A program made the position numbers and the translations under genes. From Adenophora triphylla var. japonica (lineage: Eukaryota > Streptophyta > Magnoliopsida > Asterales > Campanulaceae): 64,000 nt of DNA. Under the pieces are notes generated by a model. That model saw nothing but the letters and a program-made list of their open reading frames with translations, made no database searches and had not been told where the DNA came from. The stretch lies in the NCBI GenBank assembly GCA_022495995.1, contig JAFEMH010006924.1, positions 1-64,000 of the forward strand, read 5' to 3'. Positions 11,747 through 21,700 of the stretch are shown piece by piece. Positions within the stretch are counted from its first letter, which is position 1; every line of letters starts with the position of its first letter.

Positions 11747-11944
11747 CAGTTTCTGGTCGTCGTCAATCTCCAGCTTCTTCTGGCACCCAGTGGTCGGATT
11801 CGCAATGTTGAACTGCACTCACATCACACACACGACACATACCATAAGCAAAATTAATAAGAAAAACCATATACAAATTCAAACATGGATATCTAGAAGG
11901 AGATAATACAGAGAAAAATTGAAAGATCAGAAACCTACCTTCAT
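11747..11944 (-). pseudogene. RPS6: 5' fragment of ribosomal protein S6 gene (exon 1, intron 1, start of exon 2)
   Basis: Exon 1 is ATGAAG at 11944-11939 followed by GTAGGT, encoding only Met-Lys, as in plant eS6 genes. A 126-bp intron ends in GCAG at 11816-11813. Exon 2 then reads 'FNIANPTTGCQKKLEIDDD' and 'QKL', the highly conserved N-terminus of 40S subunit protein eS6. After the Leu codon (11747) the sequence changes to TGATATTTT, unrelated DNA, so only about 24 of the roughly 250 residues remain. eS6 is a small-subunit protein phosphorylated downstream of TOR. The fragment is colinear with a genomic gene and keeps its intron, so it was copied as DNA, not retroposed. With its promoter kept it could be transcribed, but no useful protein is expected. 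Confidence 0.85.
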
Positions 11945-12004
11945 CTTCGACGGCGACAGAGAAGGCCGAGCTGAAGAAAATGCCGCTCGCTAGGTTTTGA
12001 TGCT

Positions 12005-12110
12005 GCGGTTGCTGCTAGGGTTTTGTGGGAAAGTATGACTGAGATTATAAAGGTATCAGCCATCGGACCCTAAATCGTATGGGCTTTCTGATTTTTGGGC
12101 TTTTTTGGCC
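12005..12110 (-). promoter_or_regulatory. Ribosomal-protein-type promoter elements of the RPS6 fragment
   Basis: On the minus strand, upstream of ATG 11944, lies AAACCCTAGCAG (about 12022-12010), a telo-box next to a plausible start region. Further upstream are AAGCCCAAAAATC and AAAGCCCATACG (about 12105-12075), two Site II-type TGGGCY motifs in inverse orientation, and a second telo-box-like TTTAGGGTCC. The Site II plus telo-box pair is the established signature of plant ribosomal protein promoters, and it supports the S6 identification independently of the protein match. Confidence 0.7.
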
Positions 12111-12334
12111 GAGTAATTAGTGTATGACTCTAACGAGTAATTTGTGGTTCCAAAGTCAATTATACGAACCTATGTAGCTCATTGTTCTCAATGGTTTGTA
12201 CTCATAAGATCTTCCCACGCCCAATCTCTTTGACTAACAATGCTTGCTGAAAACCTTGAAAGGAGAGCATTGTACTTGTACAAAATCATTGAGTGCTTGA
12301 ACCTGTATAAGGGTTTGTTTATATCTTAAGCTTG

Positions 12335-12895
12335 TTGATGACACCAACTGAGCTCGTTAATATCATCTTCAGTGTACGATGGTTTAATCCAAGTGCATCG
12401 CCATAGTTCCGTCAAATTGGCCGGAACCGCACTCATATAACTTCCATCACAAGAGTGGTACTTTCCCGAATCAAGAGAATACAAAACACCATTGTCATTA
12501 TGAAACTCGGAAAGTAAATCTTGTTCCCCATTCCTCTCAAAACACTCGTCTCCAAGTACGACATGCCATCGCTCAAATACAACATCTTCTCGTCACTCCC
12601 CAAGCTCTTAACTTCTTCCCATACCATTTTCGAGAGATCAAACCTCACGAGATGAACTTTCCGATATTCTTAACTTATAATCACGGCTAACAATTTCTCT
12701 GCCGATCCGTCCTTCTCTTCTACCACCAACAGAGACCGTGGCCAAACAATATAGCGTTTCTTATATACCCCATCAAGAATTTCCCATTTTTCGTTTTCCA
12801 CATCAAACACGGCAATATTGCACGTCTCTCCTAGAAAGTAGAACTTCCCGTTGGAGAAAACCATTGTCATTATGAAACTGCGGAAAGTAAATCTT
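12335..12895 (-). pseudogene. Truncated, chimeric F-box/DUF295 pseudogene
   Basis: A close copy of the C-terminal half of the intact gene at 9334-10470, beginning at the 'NGKFYFLGE' region (about 12865) and ending at the same C-terminus. It has a TAA stop replacing Ser-Glu in 'IIS-EYRK' (about 12669) and a 1-base deletion in the 'NKIYFP' region (about 12512), so it is not functional. At its upstream end (about 12861-12895) it runs straight into a second copy of the downstream 'cattgtcattatgaaactg' segment. This shows a rearrangement in which an internal 3' piece was joined to the truncated 5' edge. A Stowaway MITE starts a few bases further on. Confidence 0.85.
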
Positions 12896-12902
12896 ATTGT
12901 AA

Positions 12903-13181
12903 TACTCCCTCCGTCCCATAGAGCTTAGGAAGATTCTATTTGACATGAAAATTAAGGAATATTATTATAGTATTAGGAGAGAGAATGAGTGGAAGAAGTG
13001 TTGTGAGTGTGAAAAATTAAATAGGAGAGAGAATGAGTGGAGGAAATAGTAAATTATAATGTGTTGTGAGTATTAAAATAATGTAGGAGAGAGAATGAGT
13101 GGAGGGAATAGTAAATTTCTTAAGAGTTATGGGACGCCCAAAATAGAAAGTTTTCTTAATACTTATGGGACAGAGGGAGTA
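12903..13181. mobile_element. Stowaway MITE, 279 bp
   Basis: The ends are TA-CTCCCTCCGTCCC and GGGACAGAGGGAG-TA, nearly perfect inverted repeats with the TA target duplication. The interior has repeated 'aggagagagaatgagtgga' segments. It is a non-autonomous Tc1/mariner-type element. Confidence 0.9.
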
Positions 13182-13269
13182 TTAAATGAGAATAAGAAAA
13201 TGCAATAAAGTCAAAGAATTGAATTGAATTGATTGAAGATGTAAGGAAGAAAGAAAATAAACAAATGTA

Positions 13270-13549
13270 TACTCCCTCCGTCCCGTCCCACGTGAATACA
13301 AACTTATTTTCTTTTTGGTCCGTTCCACGTGAATACAAACTGTCCAAAATGGAAATAAATTTATTATTTTATATTCACCCTACCCCACCCACTCATTCTC
13401 TCTCTTCATTTCCTACCACACAATTTATTCAACCAACTCCACTCATTCTCTCTCTTCATTTCCTACCACACATTTTCATTATCTTAATAATATTTCTTAA
13501 TTATTGTGCCCGGAAAAATGGTTTGTAATCACATGGGACGGAGGGAGTA
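13270..13549. mobile_element. Stowaway MITE, 280 bp
   Basis: The ends are TA-CTCCCTCCGTCCC and GGGACGGAGGGAG-TA, with the interior in the opposite orientation to the neighbour at 12903 ('ctcattctctctcttcattt' occurs twice). A second internal 'cacgtgaatacaaact' duplication is visible near 13288-13340. Confidence 0.9.
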
Positions 13550-13610
13550 TATATTAGTATTTTAACTTGTGACATATTGATAAGATAAGTGGTGAAAAGC
13601 AGCATTATAA

Positions 13611-13619
13611 CTATTTGGC
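13611..13619. repeat. 9-bp target-site duplication of the MULE (left)
   Basis: CTATTTGGC immediately outside the left terminal inverted repeat, matching CTATTTGGC at 21944-21952 immediately outside the right one. Nine-base duplications are the hallmark of Mutator-superfamily insertion. Confidence 0.85.
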
Positions 13620-13681
13620 GGGTAGTACTATATACAAGGCATGGAATTTACAAGGCACGTGTAAATGACCAAAATACCCTC
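13620..13681 (+). repeat. MULE left terminal inverted repeat
   Basis: Pairs with 21882-21943 in inverse orientation at roughly three-quarters identity by eye. The best-conserved part is CTATATACAAGGCA. It carries two ACAAGGCA steps, which may be transposase contacts. Confidence 0.8.
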
Positions 13682-13737
13682 ATATATATACTTAAAAAAA
13701 AAAATCTCTTCCCTCCCCATTTCAAACGTCTGTTCTG

Positions 13738-13738
<1 letters not shown>

Positions 13739-13767
<29 letters not shown>
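13739..13767. repeat. (TC)n microsatellite in the 5' leader of the PMD gene
   Basis: A run of TC dinucleotides about 80 bp upstream of the PMD start codon. Such pyrimidine tracts are common in plant 5' leaders. Confidence 0.85.
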
Positions 13768-13769
<2 letters not shown>

Positions 13770-14101
13770 ACCTAAGAAACCAACGGGCTCTCTCTTCTCT
13801 CTCTCACTCGACGAACGCCGCCGACCACCACCGACCGACGGAAAAAATGAAGACAAACCTCCCTAAAACCGGTGGAAAGTCCGTCTCTTCTTCCGCCGCT
13901 CCAAAAGTAATTCTTTTTAACCTAAAATTTCAATTTGAAAACCCAACATTAATTTTATGCCTAAAATGGATTATATAATGCTTAATGTTGTTTAAACATA
14001 TCCTAAATGGTTCTAATTGCGATTTCGTAACATAAATTTGGGTTTTTTGTTTGAATCGGATACGAATTCGTGTGCCTAAAATTTGAAATTGTCGGCGTGT
14101 G

Positions 14102-14385
14102 TTTCGTATGAACACATACGAATGGTCACCAACATTTCGTGTAATGGCACACGAAATGTAAACTGATTCATCAGTTTACATTTCGTGTGCCAATACACGA
14201 AATGTTGGTGACCATTTCGTGTTATAGTACACGAGATACTTTCCACATTTCGTATATTAGGACACGAAATGTAAATTGATTCATCAGTTTGCATTTCGTG
14301 CTCTAATACACGATATGTGGTGAGGTTTCTCGTGTCTTTATACACGAAATGATCACCAACATTTCGGGTATTTCCACACGAAATG
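14102..14385. repeat. Dyad array 1 (PMD intron 1): 8 units of TCGTRT-N6-AYACGA
   Basis: Eight inverted-repeat units about 30-50 bp apart. One spans TCGTGT at 14183-14188, spacer GCCAAT and ACACGA at 14195-14200, with flanks that extend the arms to 11 bp (ACATT and AATGT). Other spacers are GAACAC, AATGGC, TATAGT, ATTAGG, TCTAAT, CTTTAT and ATTTCC. All are exactly 6 bp, and no two share a sequence. Confidence 0.9.
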
Positions 14386-14984
14386 TCAACTGGTTCTTGA
14401 AAATTAATTGTCTCTTATTTAATTTTTTGTAGGGACGTAAACCTGCGACGGCCTCTAATAGAAAGAGGAAGGCTGAGGAGACAGCTGCAGCTAAGGCAGA
14501 TAAACGGAGCAAAAAGATTCACGACAAGAATGTCGTGATTGAGCAGCCTGTGGATGAAGAGACGGATAGTGAGGGTACATATTCTAGTGAGGATTCATCT
14601 TCTCGCACTCGTTCCCGAGGTGCATCTGTGCGTGAGGCACAGTTATCTAGTGATGATGATGATGATGAGGAGGAGGAGGAGGAGGAGGAGGAGGAGGTGG
14701 AGGAGAGTGTATCTGTGAGGCCTCGCAAGAGGCGGGAGGCACGGGCAAGAAAGGGGAAAGGGGCTAAGGATGACGAGTGGTAGCTTAAGAGTAACCCCGG
14801 TGGAGGCCCGGAGGAGGTTGATTTGTTGTACGGGTTTGGTCATCATCGAGCCAGTAAGATATGGGAGAACGCCACTTGTGAGCCGGTGTTGAAGCGCCAA
14901 ACGAGGCAGCAGATTCTAGATAAGTAAGTATATGATTTGTTTATTAAATAATAGCCATTTGCAAAACATTTCAAGAATCAGTTG

Positions 14985-15192
14985 ACATTTCGTGTGCCAA
15001 TACACGAAATGTTGGAGACCATTTCGTGTTGTAGTACACGAGATACTTTCCACATTTCGTATATTAGGACACAAAATGTAAATTGATTCATCAGTTTACA
15101 TTTCGTGCTCTAATACACGATATGTGGTGAGGTTTCTCGTGTATTTATACACGAAATTATCACCAACATTTCGGGTATTTCCACACGAAATG
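14985..15192. repeat. Dyad array 2 (PMD intron 2): 6 units
   Basis: Near-duplicate of most of array 1, in the next intron of the same gene, with the same order of spacers (GCCAAT, TGTAGT, ATTAGG, TCTAAT, ATTTAT, ATTTCC). The block was evidently copied from one intron to another. Spacers are again 6 bp. Confidence 0.9.
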
Positions 15193-16284
15193 TCATCTGG
15201 TTCTTGAAACAGAGGGAGTATTAATTATAATGTTTTGTTTGGAATCAACAGGTTCTCGCATGCTTCTTTACCGGAGGATGATAGAGCTTGGTGGGCTCGT
15301 GTTCAGGGTACCGGCCTCCATTTCCTACATGATGCTACCATTCGCCGGCCTAGCATGGCGCTCCTAACGCCAGGAATGGTCTCCCGAGACTAATACCTTC
15401 CACATGTCGTGGGGAGATGACGATCACTATGCATGACGTCACTCATATCCTAGGTATATTCTTGTTTGTTGTCTATTTTTTATAAATTACATAAATTTTA
15501 TCAATTTCATAAATTTTATCAATTTTATTAATTATTTCATTTTCAATTTGTAGGTATCACTGCTCAGTGGCCCCGTTGCGAAGGCGGATCCAGAGCCGAC
15601 GTAGCCCGTATCAGGCACGCCTGAGACAAGCTCGGAAGGGCACGACCTACTCTTTAGATGGCCTCCGCCGGTCCTTTTGAGTCCCCTTCCGACATGACCG
15701 ACGATGAGCGCTTCTACGTACATCATGTTCCTCCTCGGCTCCACGCTGTTCGTGGACAAGACTCAGGATAAGATGCCCTCAGACTACCTTTCATTGTGCG
15801 TGGTTATTGACAGAGTGGGGGCTCTATCCTGGGGGACAGCTGCGTTGGCATATCTATACCGGGAGTTGGGGAAGGCATCTAGATACGGATGCAAGCAGAT
15901 CGGTGGTTGTTTGAGTCTTTTAGAGGTAATATTTAACAATTATTTAATAATTACAACATGTATTTACGGTTATAACATTGTTAACTCATTTATTTCATAC
16001 ATTTGCAGGCCTGGATATACGAGCAATTTCCGTTCGTGAGCGCATCTGATCCTGTTACTTCCACGTATATGCAGTGGTTCCTGGCTAGGACTCATGTTCG
16101 GATTACTAATCCGAATCATGATGCCCTAGTTAACGTTCCACCACCGCCTAGGGTTGTAGAGACACGAGGCATACTACTTTCGCTGCTCACGGATGACAGT
16201 TTATCCGCGGAGGTCAAAGATAAGATTAGACGGGCCATTGATCTATACGGAGACGGTTCATGATTATGTTCATTTTGGTTGTTT

Positions 16285-16450
16285 ATGTTGGTTTGTAAAT
16301 TTTGGATACAATGTTTGTATTTCGGATATGTTCGTTTTGGTTTGTAAATTTTGGATACAATGTTTGTATTTCGGATATGTTCGTTTTGGATTTGTAAATT
16401 TTGGTTGTTTATGTTTTGGAATATGTTTGGGATATGTTCATTTTGGTTTG
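16285..16450 (+). repeat. ~50-bp tandem repeat after the PMD stop
   Basis: 'tttgtaaattttggatacaa' recurs at about 16292 and 16341, with a partial third copy at 16391 (period 49-50 bp), in the presumed 3' untranslated region of the PMD gene. Confidence 0.75.
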
Positions 16451-16486
16451 TAAATATTGAAATCAGTTTGTTTCAGTTTGTGTTTC

Positions 16487-16511
16487 AGGATAAGATGCCC
16501 TCAGACTACCA
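16487..16511 (+). repeat. Duplicated fragment of PMD exon 4
   Basis: About 24 bp ('ggataagatgccctcagact' and neighbours) identical to the PMD exon at about 15764-15788. It sits 3' of the gene and directly adjoins dyad array 3. Confidence 0.85.
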
Positions 16512-16717
16512 TCTCGTGTGCTTATACACGAGATGGTTTGACTCATCTCGTATATATACACACGACATTTTTTATTTCATCTCGTATGAACACACACGAG
16601 ATACATTACTGGGTAGTTAGTGTATTTCGTGTAATGTTCATACGACATAAATGAAATACGTCGTGTATATTTATACGAGTTATGATGTTCCATCTCGTGT
16701 ATAAGAACACGAGATGG
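16511..16717. repeat. Dyad array 3 (between the convergent genes): 6 units
   Basis: Includes two perfect 10-bp-arm units, CATCTCGTGT-GCTTAT-ACACGAGATG and CATCTCGTGT-ATAAGA-ACACGAGATG, at the two ends of the array. Five of six units have a 6-bp spacer; one (near 16625) has 7. The array lies between the 3' ends of the PMD gene and the OTU region. Confidence 0.9.
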
Positions 16718-16877
16718 TCTCTGGAATGAAAAAAAAAACAGACACTGAAACAAACAAACTGATGTATCCATACATCAAAACTATAATTTAAGTACTACAT
16801 CAAGTGATCCAATTTTAATATACTATATCCGTCCCAAAACTTCATACAAAAAATAATCAATACGCTATACACATAAA

Positions 16878-17739
16878 CTATGGCCTATTTCCTGCAATTC
16901 GTGCTTCATTCGCCAAAATTGAGAGTCGGTTGAATGTTTCTATCCGAGTTATGTATGGCATGATCAGGTTACTTGCGCTTGGATGACGTTGCTCCCCCCA
17001 ATATAGTGCTACTGATGGTATCGGATAATCACTAACGGACATGTGCAGCTGCAAAAGTAATAAAATAGTCAAATATAACAAATTTAGAAATTATAAGATA
17101 GTTAAATATAACGAATTAAAGTATCATACCAATATAAAATGGTTTCCCACATGTCCCAACACAAGTGTGTCTGTGGGTGGTCCTGCTCCTTGTGGTACGA
17201 TCCACTGGTAGGCATGTGAAGCCAGCGATTTGCGAGTACGAGACAAACACCACATTATACACCGTGGCTATGATGTGCCCTATCTCTGGGAGTATCAACC
17301 AATAATATTCCGAACATGGGGAGCCATAGTGAGTAATGCGACTATAGAGCTCGTCCATATCTCTCCAAGGCATAACACTCTCATAAAGCTCGCGGCGATG
17401 AAGCAGCTCCTTGGCACAATCTGAGCGCACTCTTTGCCACATCTCCTCTGTTCCGTATATTTGCGCTGCTACTGCTCTATATCCACAATTTCCATCACCC
17501 ATCACATCTGTGAAGCCATCAATAAATGGGACAATGAGAGGGGTAAGCAACATCCTATGCACAGAAGTATGTATATCATTGACTTGTCCATTTCCACGAC
17601 CCCGTCCCCATCCCCGTCCCCGACCTCGACCTCTCCCACGACCTGAAGCAGCTAGTGGTGGAAGAGATGTAGGAGTGGTAGGGCTAGATGGTGTAGTGTT
17701 TGAAGCTGATTTCGGATTTGGTGACTCCCGCGACATCAA
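16878..17739 (-). pseudogene. OTU-type cysteine protease region of the MULE
   Basis: The minus strand from a Met at 17739 is open to 17116, followed by an intron (donor about 17130, TTGCAG acceptor about 17049) and a last exon ending at 16878. The N-terminal third is Pro/Ser-rich, then a Gly-Arg repeat tail. The OTU domain follows with the catalytic-Cys motif 'GDGNCGYRAVA' and 'DELYSRITHYGSPCSEYYW'. The catalytic-His motif 'GNHFIL' is in another frame near 17140, so there is at least one frameshift. OTU enzymes remove ubiquitin. Plant MULEs often encode OTU either fused to the transposase C-terminus or downstream, but the function in transposition is not established. Stops between 18026 and 17740 leave open whether this was one protein with the transposase or a separate gene. 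Confidence 0.75.
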
Positions 17740-18025
17740 ACCCGATTGGGTTGATGCAATAAATGAAGATCTAGACTCGCCGCTAGTGGAGGGTGGTGTA
17801 GTGGGGACTCCAAAATGTCTGTCGGTACGCTCCCAATCTGATAGTACTCTACAACTGGTGGTCCGGGGTTTATTTGCCTTTGAAATATGATCCGGCTCAG
17901 AAGCATCTCCGGTTTGTGGATGTAGCCCTTCATTTATCGTTTGAAATAACCTTCTCTTTACCGGTCAGTGCGTTCTGCAGCTTCATTCAACACGGCTTCA
18001 AAATCGGGTCCGGTGGGACAAGATT

Positions 18026-20193
18026 CTACTTCAATGTCCAACTTCTTCCAAAAATCATGAATCGAGGACAACTCAATCCGGCCCTCGTAGTTTTGTATGC
18101 ATGCAATCTCGTGACTACATGGAAGTCCATGTGTTCGCCTCGAGTAACACCCACGGCTGAAGGATCCATGACATTATCCCCACAACGACTCCGCTCTTCT
18201 TTGATGATGTCCAAAGCCGCCTTTGACACTCGCCCCCAATATGTCGTGATACGATCACATGTCTTCATATCATTTGAGATTCTACTCTTTGATTGCTCTA
18301 TAGTAGCTTTGATTGTTGTTATTTGGATTTCCATAATCTCATGAGCCTTTTTGAATAATGTGTCAAAAGTAGAAGAAGCACTCCCAAGGCCTTCTTCAAC
18401 ATGTTATGCTCACTCTCACTGTTCGTGGCGTGGGTTCCGAAGTGCAAGAATCGATTCGTGTGCATCGACAAAATATTCGTAGAGTATGGAGCAATCAAAG
18501 TCTCGCGGAGGTAGGTCAATAAATCAGGATAAGATCTGTAATGATCGCAAAACAATTGCCAACGGGTGTCCCACTCTTCACTAGTAGCGGCTGATATTGC
18601 TTTATTAAATCTCCTCATGAATGATAGTGCAAACTCATTGCTACCAGTTTTAGCCAACGCTCTCTTTTTAATATTGACTTCGATATGCCTTCGACACAAA
18701 TGGTGTGCGGTCTCGGAAAATACCATTTGGACAACATTAATGAAAGCCAAGTCACGATCAGTTAAGAAAACAGTTGGCATGTGGGGAGTATGAAAAAGAC
18801 TTTGCAAATTCTTGAGTGCCCACGTGTAATTCTCAGTCTTCTCATTTTGGAGGAATGCATATGCAATTGTGAAATTCTTCCCCGTTGAAGTAAATCCTAT
18901 AATCTCAAGTAATGCCATTCCATAGCAGTTGGTGTTGTAAGTGCAGTCACCTTGTATCATTTAAAGAGAAATGAAGTTAGAAATGAATAAAATTGCAATT
19001 CAAAAAAAATGCATACGACTTGTGGAAAACAGAGTCAAAAAACAGATTCAAAAAAATCAAAAATTTACCTTGTACTACATATGGAAAACAGTTAAGCATA
19101 TCCGATGCTCGTGGGTGAGAGAAGAATATGTCATCGATCATGTCACTCTCGTTAGCTTTCCTCATGAAGAAGGTATATTGCTTATCCTCGAGTGCTTTTA
19201 TGAACTGTTGAAGCGAGGATCTCCCTTGTCGTTCTTGTGACTTGCATTTTGTGAGGGCATTGTGGACGTGTTTCGGAGTACTCACGTTCTTCTCATCCTT
19301 CCTCTTTAACATTGTTAGAATGTTATTTGGACGTACCAAAGACTGACTTGCGCTACACACCTCCTCATATTCAGAACTAGTCAATTTACCCAACGGATGA
19401 CCTCCGGGATACGTTGGAAATTCGTGATTATGAGAACCATGCTTCACAACGTAACCCCATACCCCATCACCCCTATCTTTGGCCCGGATTTCAAAATTGC
19501 ACCCAATCTTCTTCGTACTAGTCAACCTCACATCTTTAGTTTTTCCGGACCTGTACTTGCCACCAAAATGGCATACAATCTTCGCGTAGCCTAGGATCTT
19601 GCCACTTGTCTTCCTCGAATCTCCTATAGAAAGGGTTATATTTTGACGGGCCGCGATATCCCGTACGTGTTTAACAAGATCATCCCTATTTGAAAATAAT
19701 AGGGATGTATCGAATTGATCACTGACATCCGGTCCCTACAAATTGTATTACCATCAATTAGAAAATTGCACAATAAACAACAAAGTCAGATGACATTTCG
19801 TGTAACATTATACGAGATGTTCCTTGAACATCTCGTGTAACTTTACACGACTTAAACGCATTTATCTCGTGTAACATAATACGAGGTAATACACCATAAC
19901 TCGTGTAGAAAAACACGACAAACAAAGATAAAACTCGTATAATCTCACACGAAATAGAGTAATATCAGAATTTAAAAATCCAATCTTGAAAAACAATTTC
20001 GTTTCAACATTGGATTTTTATTGCGATTTTGATCAAAACACCAAATATAACTTAAAAAACTTACTTCATTGCTGCTTGGATTTTGATTTTGATGTGGAGA
20101 ATTTGGTGGCAATCCTTCTTCTTCAAAAATATATTCCACAAGCTTAAGATCAATATGATCATGAAAACTTGGAGAATGTTGTGGAGAATCCAT
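18026..20193 (-). pseudogene. FAR1/MULE transposase
   Basis: Three exons: 20193-20065 (43 codons), 19735-19069 and 18950 to about 18026. Both introns have GT/AG borders, and the junctions keep frame (the last joins as Gln-Gly-Asp-Cys-Thr). Exon 2 is a FAR1-type WRKY-GCM1 zinc-finger DNA-binding domain ('GCNFEIRAKDRGDGVWGY', 'KHGSHNHEF'). Exon 3 is a MULE DDE transposase: 'GDCTYNTNCYGMALLEIIG' (first Asp), 'TSTGKNFTIAYAFLQNE', 'FLTDRDLAFINVV' (second Asp), 'HHLCRRHIEVNIKKRA' and 'ATNSESEHNMLKKALG' (candidate Glu). A one-base frameshift near 18385 splits the C-terminus; the continuation is 'SASSTFDTLFKKAHEIME'. The core is otherwise well preserved. It is head-to-head with dyad arrays 5 and 6 and converges on the PMD gene. 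Confidence 0.85.
19794..19955. repeat. Dyad array 4 (transposase intron 1): 5 units
   Basis: Five units with spacers AACATT, AACTTT, AACATA, AGAAAA and AATCTC, all 6 bp, in the intron between transposase exons 1 and 2. Confidence 0.9.
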
Positions 20194-20351
20194 ACTATGG
20201 TGTTAGATGATTTGAGAATTAATGAAAATAATGGGTATAAATTTATGGGCGTTAAGACTTGGACAATGGTGTCGCAGCTGCATGGGTGTACAGTTCTCTC
20301 TGTTGGGTCGTTGTCTGCGTGTATATCGTGTTTTATGTAGGGCTTCAGGGT

Positions 20352-20527
20352 GTATCTCGTGTGTATATACACGAGATACTATGGTACATATCGTGTATAC
20401 ACACACGATATAGTATTTGTTTCTGGTAATTATCTCGTATGAACAATACACGAGATACACCCTGATTCATTTCGTGTATTGTTCATACGAAATGTATTAG
20501 TAAATGTCGTGTATTTAAACACGACAC
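20352..20527. repeat. Dyad array 5 (5' of the transposase gene): 5 units
   Basis: Starts with TATCTCGTGT-GTATAT-ACACGAGATA. Three units have 6-bp spacers and two have 7 bp. It lies about 160-330 bp upstream of the transposase start codon, in the presumed promoter. Confidence 0.9.
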
Positions 20528-20733
20528 ATCATATAATAAAATAAAAATTAATTATAAATAAATTTGGTAGGTTATATGATATTGTATGATGTTGGTTCAA
20601 TCTTATATGTAATCATTGTTTGTTTTCCAACTTATTATAACAAGAAACATATAATCTTGATTAACAAATATGATAATTTCAAATATATGATCTTGAGTAG
20701 TTGGTATTCCTCTAATGTACAACTTATCATTAA

Positions 20734-21475
20734 CCTCGTTTATTTTTTTTTATTTTTTTCTAGATTCTAGATGGCATTTAAAGTGTTTTTCATCTACATG
20801 AGTTTCCTCCAAATCCAAATGGAAATTGAGTTACAAATATGTGCCATTATTTAGGGTTTTTAGGGTTTTATGTGTCCCGATCTTGTGAAAAATGGTATAC
20901 GGCTACCTCGTTTATTTTTTTTTAATTTTTTTCTAGATTCTAGATGACATTTAAAGCATTTTTCATCTACATGAGTTTCCATCAAATCCAAATGAAAATT
21001 GAGTTACAAATATGTGCCATTATTTAGGGTTTTTAGGGTTTTATGTGTCCTGATCTTGTGAAAAATGGTATACGGCTACCTCGTTTATTTTTTTTAATTT
21101 TTTTCTAGATTCTAGATGACATTTAAAGTGTTTTTCATCTACATGAGTTTCCATCAAATCCAAATGAAAATTGAGTTACAAATATGTGTCATTATTTAGG
21201 GTTTTTAGGGTTTTATGTGTCCCGATCTTGTGAAAAATGGTATACGGCTACCTCGTTTATTTTTTTTTAATTTTTTTCTAGATTCTAGATGACATTTAAA
21301 GTGTTTTTCATCTACATGAGTTTCCTCCAAATCCAAATGGAAATTGAGTTACAAATATGTGCCATTATTTAGGGTTTTTAGGGTTTTATGTGTCCCGATC
21401 TTGTGAAAAATGGTATACGGCTACCTCGTTTATTTTTTTCTCCATTCTAAATGGCATTTAAAGGGTTTTTCATCT
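20734..21475. repeat. 172-173-bp tandem repeat, 4 full copies plus a partial
   Basis: The landmark 'cctcgtttattttttt' recurs at about 20734, 20906, 21079, 21251 and 21424, giving periods of 172, 173, 172 and 173. Copies differ at only a few positions. Each full unit includes 'tttagggtttttagggtttt', two plant-telomere-like TTTAGGG steps. The array lies inside the MULE between the transposase promoter and the right terminal repeat. I see no coding capacity. Confidence 0.95.
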
Positions 21476-21700
21476 CTATGACTTTATTTATAATCATTTG
21501 TTAGGTGATTATAAATAAAGTGGTATCACTTAAATGTGATAGATTATATGATATTGTATGATCCAATATGACGTTTGTTCCTTGTCATGTATAAGTGTAT
21601 AAATTTTGCTCAATTAACAACACAATTCAATAATATAACATAGCATATGCGTATCATTAACATCGTGTTGCAAATCATCGAAGAACACCTTCATTTTGAT

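Larger units (their letters stand above)
13847..16263 (+). pseudogene. Plant mobile domain (PMD) protein gene of the MULE, disrupted
   Basis: Five exons with GT/AG borders: about 13847-13906, 14434-14923, 15252-15453, 15554-15925 and 16009-16263. The N-terminus is basic, then acidic (a D/E run near 14650-14695), then lysine/arginine-rich, which suggests nuclear or chromatin association. From exon 2 on follows a PMD (aminotransferase-like mobile domain, MAIN/MAIL family): 'YGFGHHRASKIWENATCEP', 'MTITMHDVTHILG', 'LLGSTLFVDKTQ', 'WGTAALAYLYRELGKASR' and 'AWIYEQFPFVS'. Disruptions are a TAG at about 14781 (consistent with CAG to TAG), a frameshift in exon 3 near 15390, and others near the start of exon 4. 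Cellular PMD proteins act in transposon silencing and splicing control; the role of element-borne PMD genes is not established. It converges on the transposase region. Confidence 0.8.

Noticed and set aside
14102..14385. CRISPR-like array (regular short repeats with unique spacers)
   Set aside because: The 'repeats' are dyads with a 6-bp centre, the intervals are irregular, and the context is an intron of a plant transposon gene. No cas genes are present.
14076..14512. Minus-strand reading frames over dyad array 1 and PMD exon 2
   Set aside because: They come from the repeated ACACGAAAT units and from the strand opposite a recognisable exon.
17411..17890. Plus-strand 159-codon frame opposite the OTU region
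   Set aside because: It is antisense to the Gly-Arg and OTU coding sequence, which has a clear GDGNC motif. The plus-strand frame shows only Pro/Arg bias from the same DNA.
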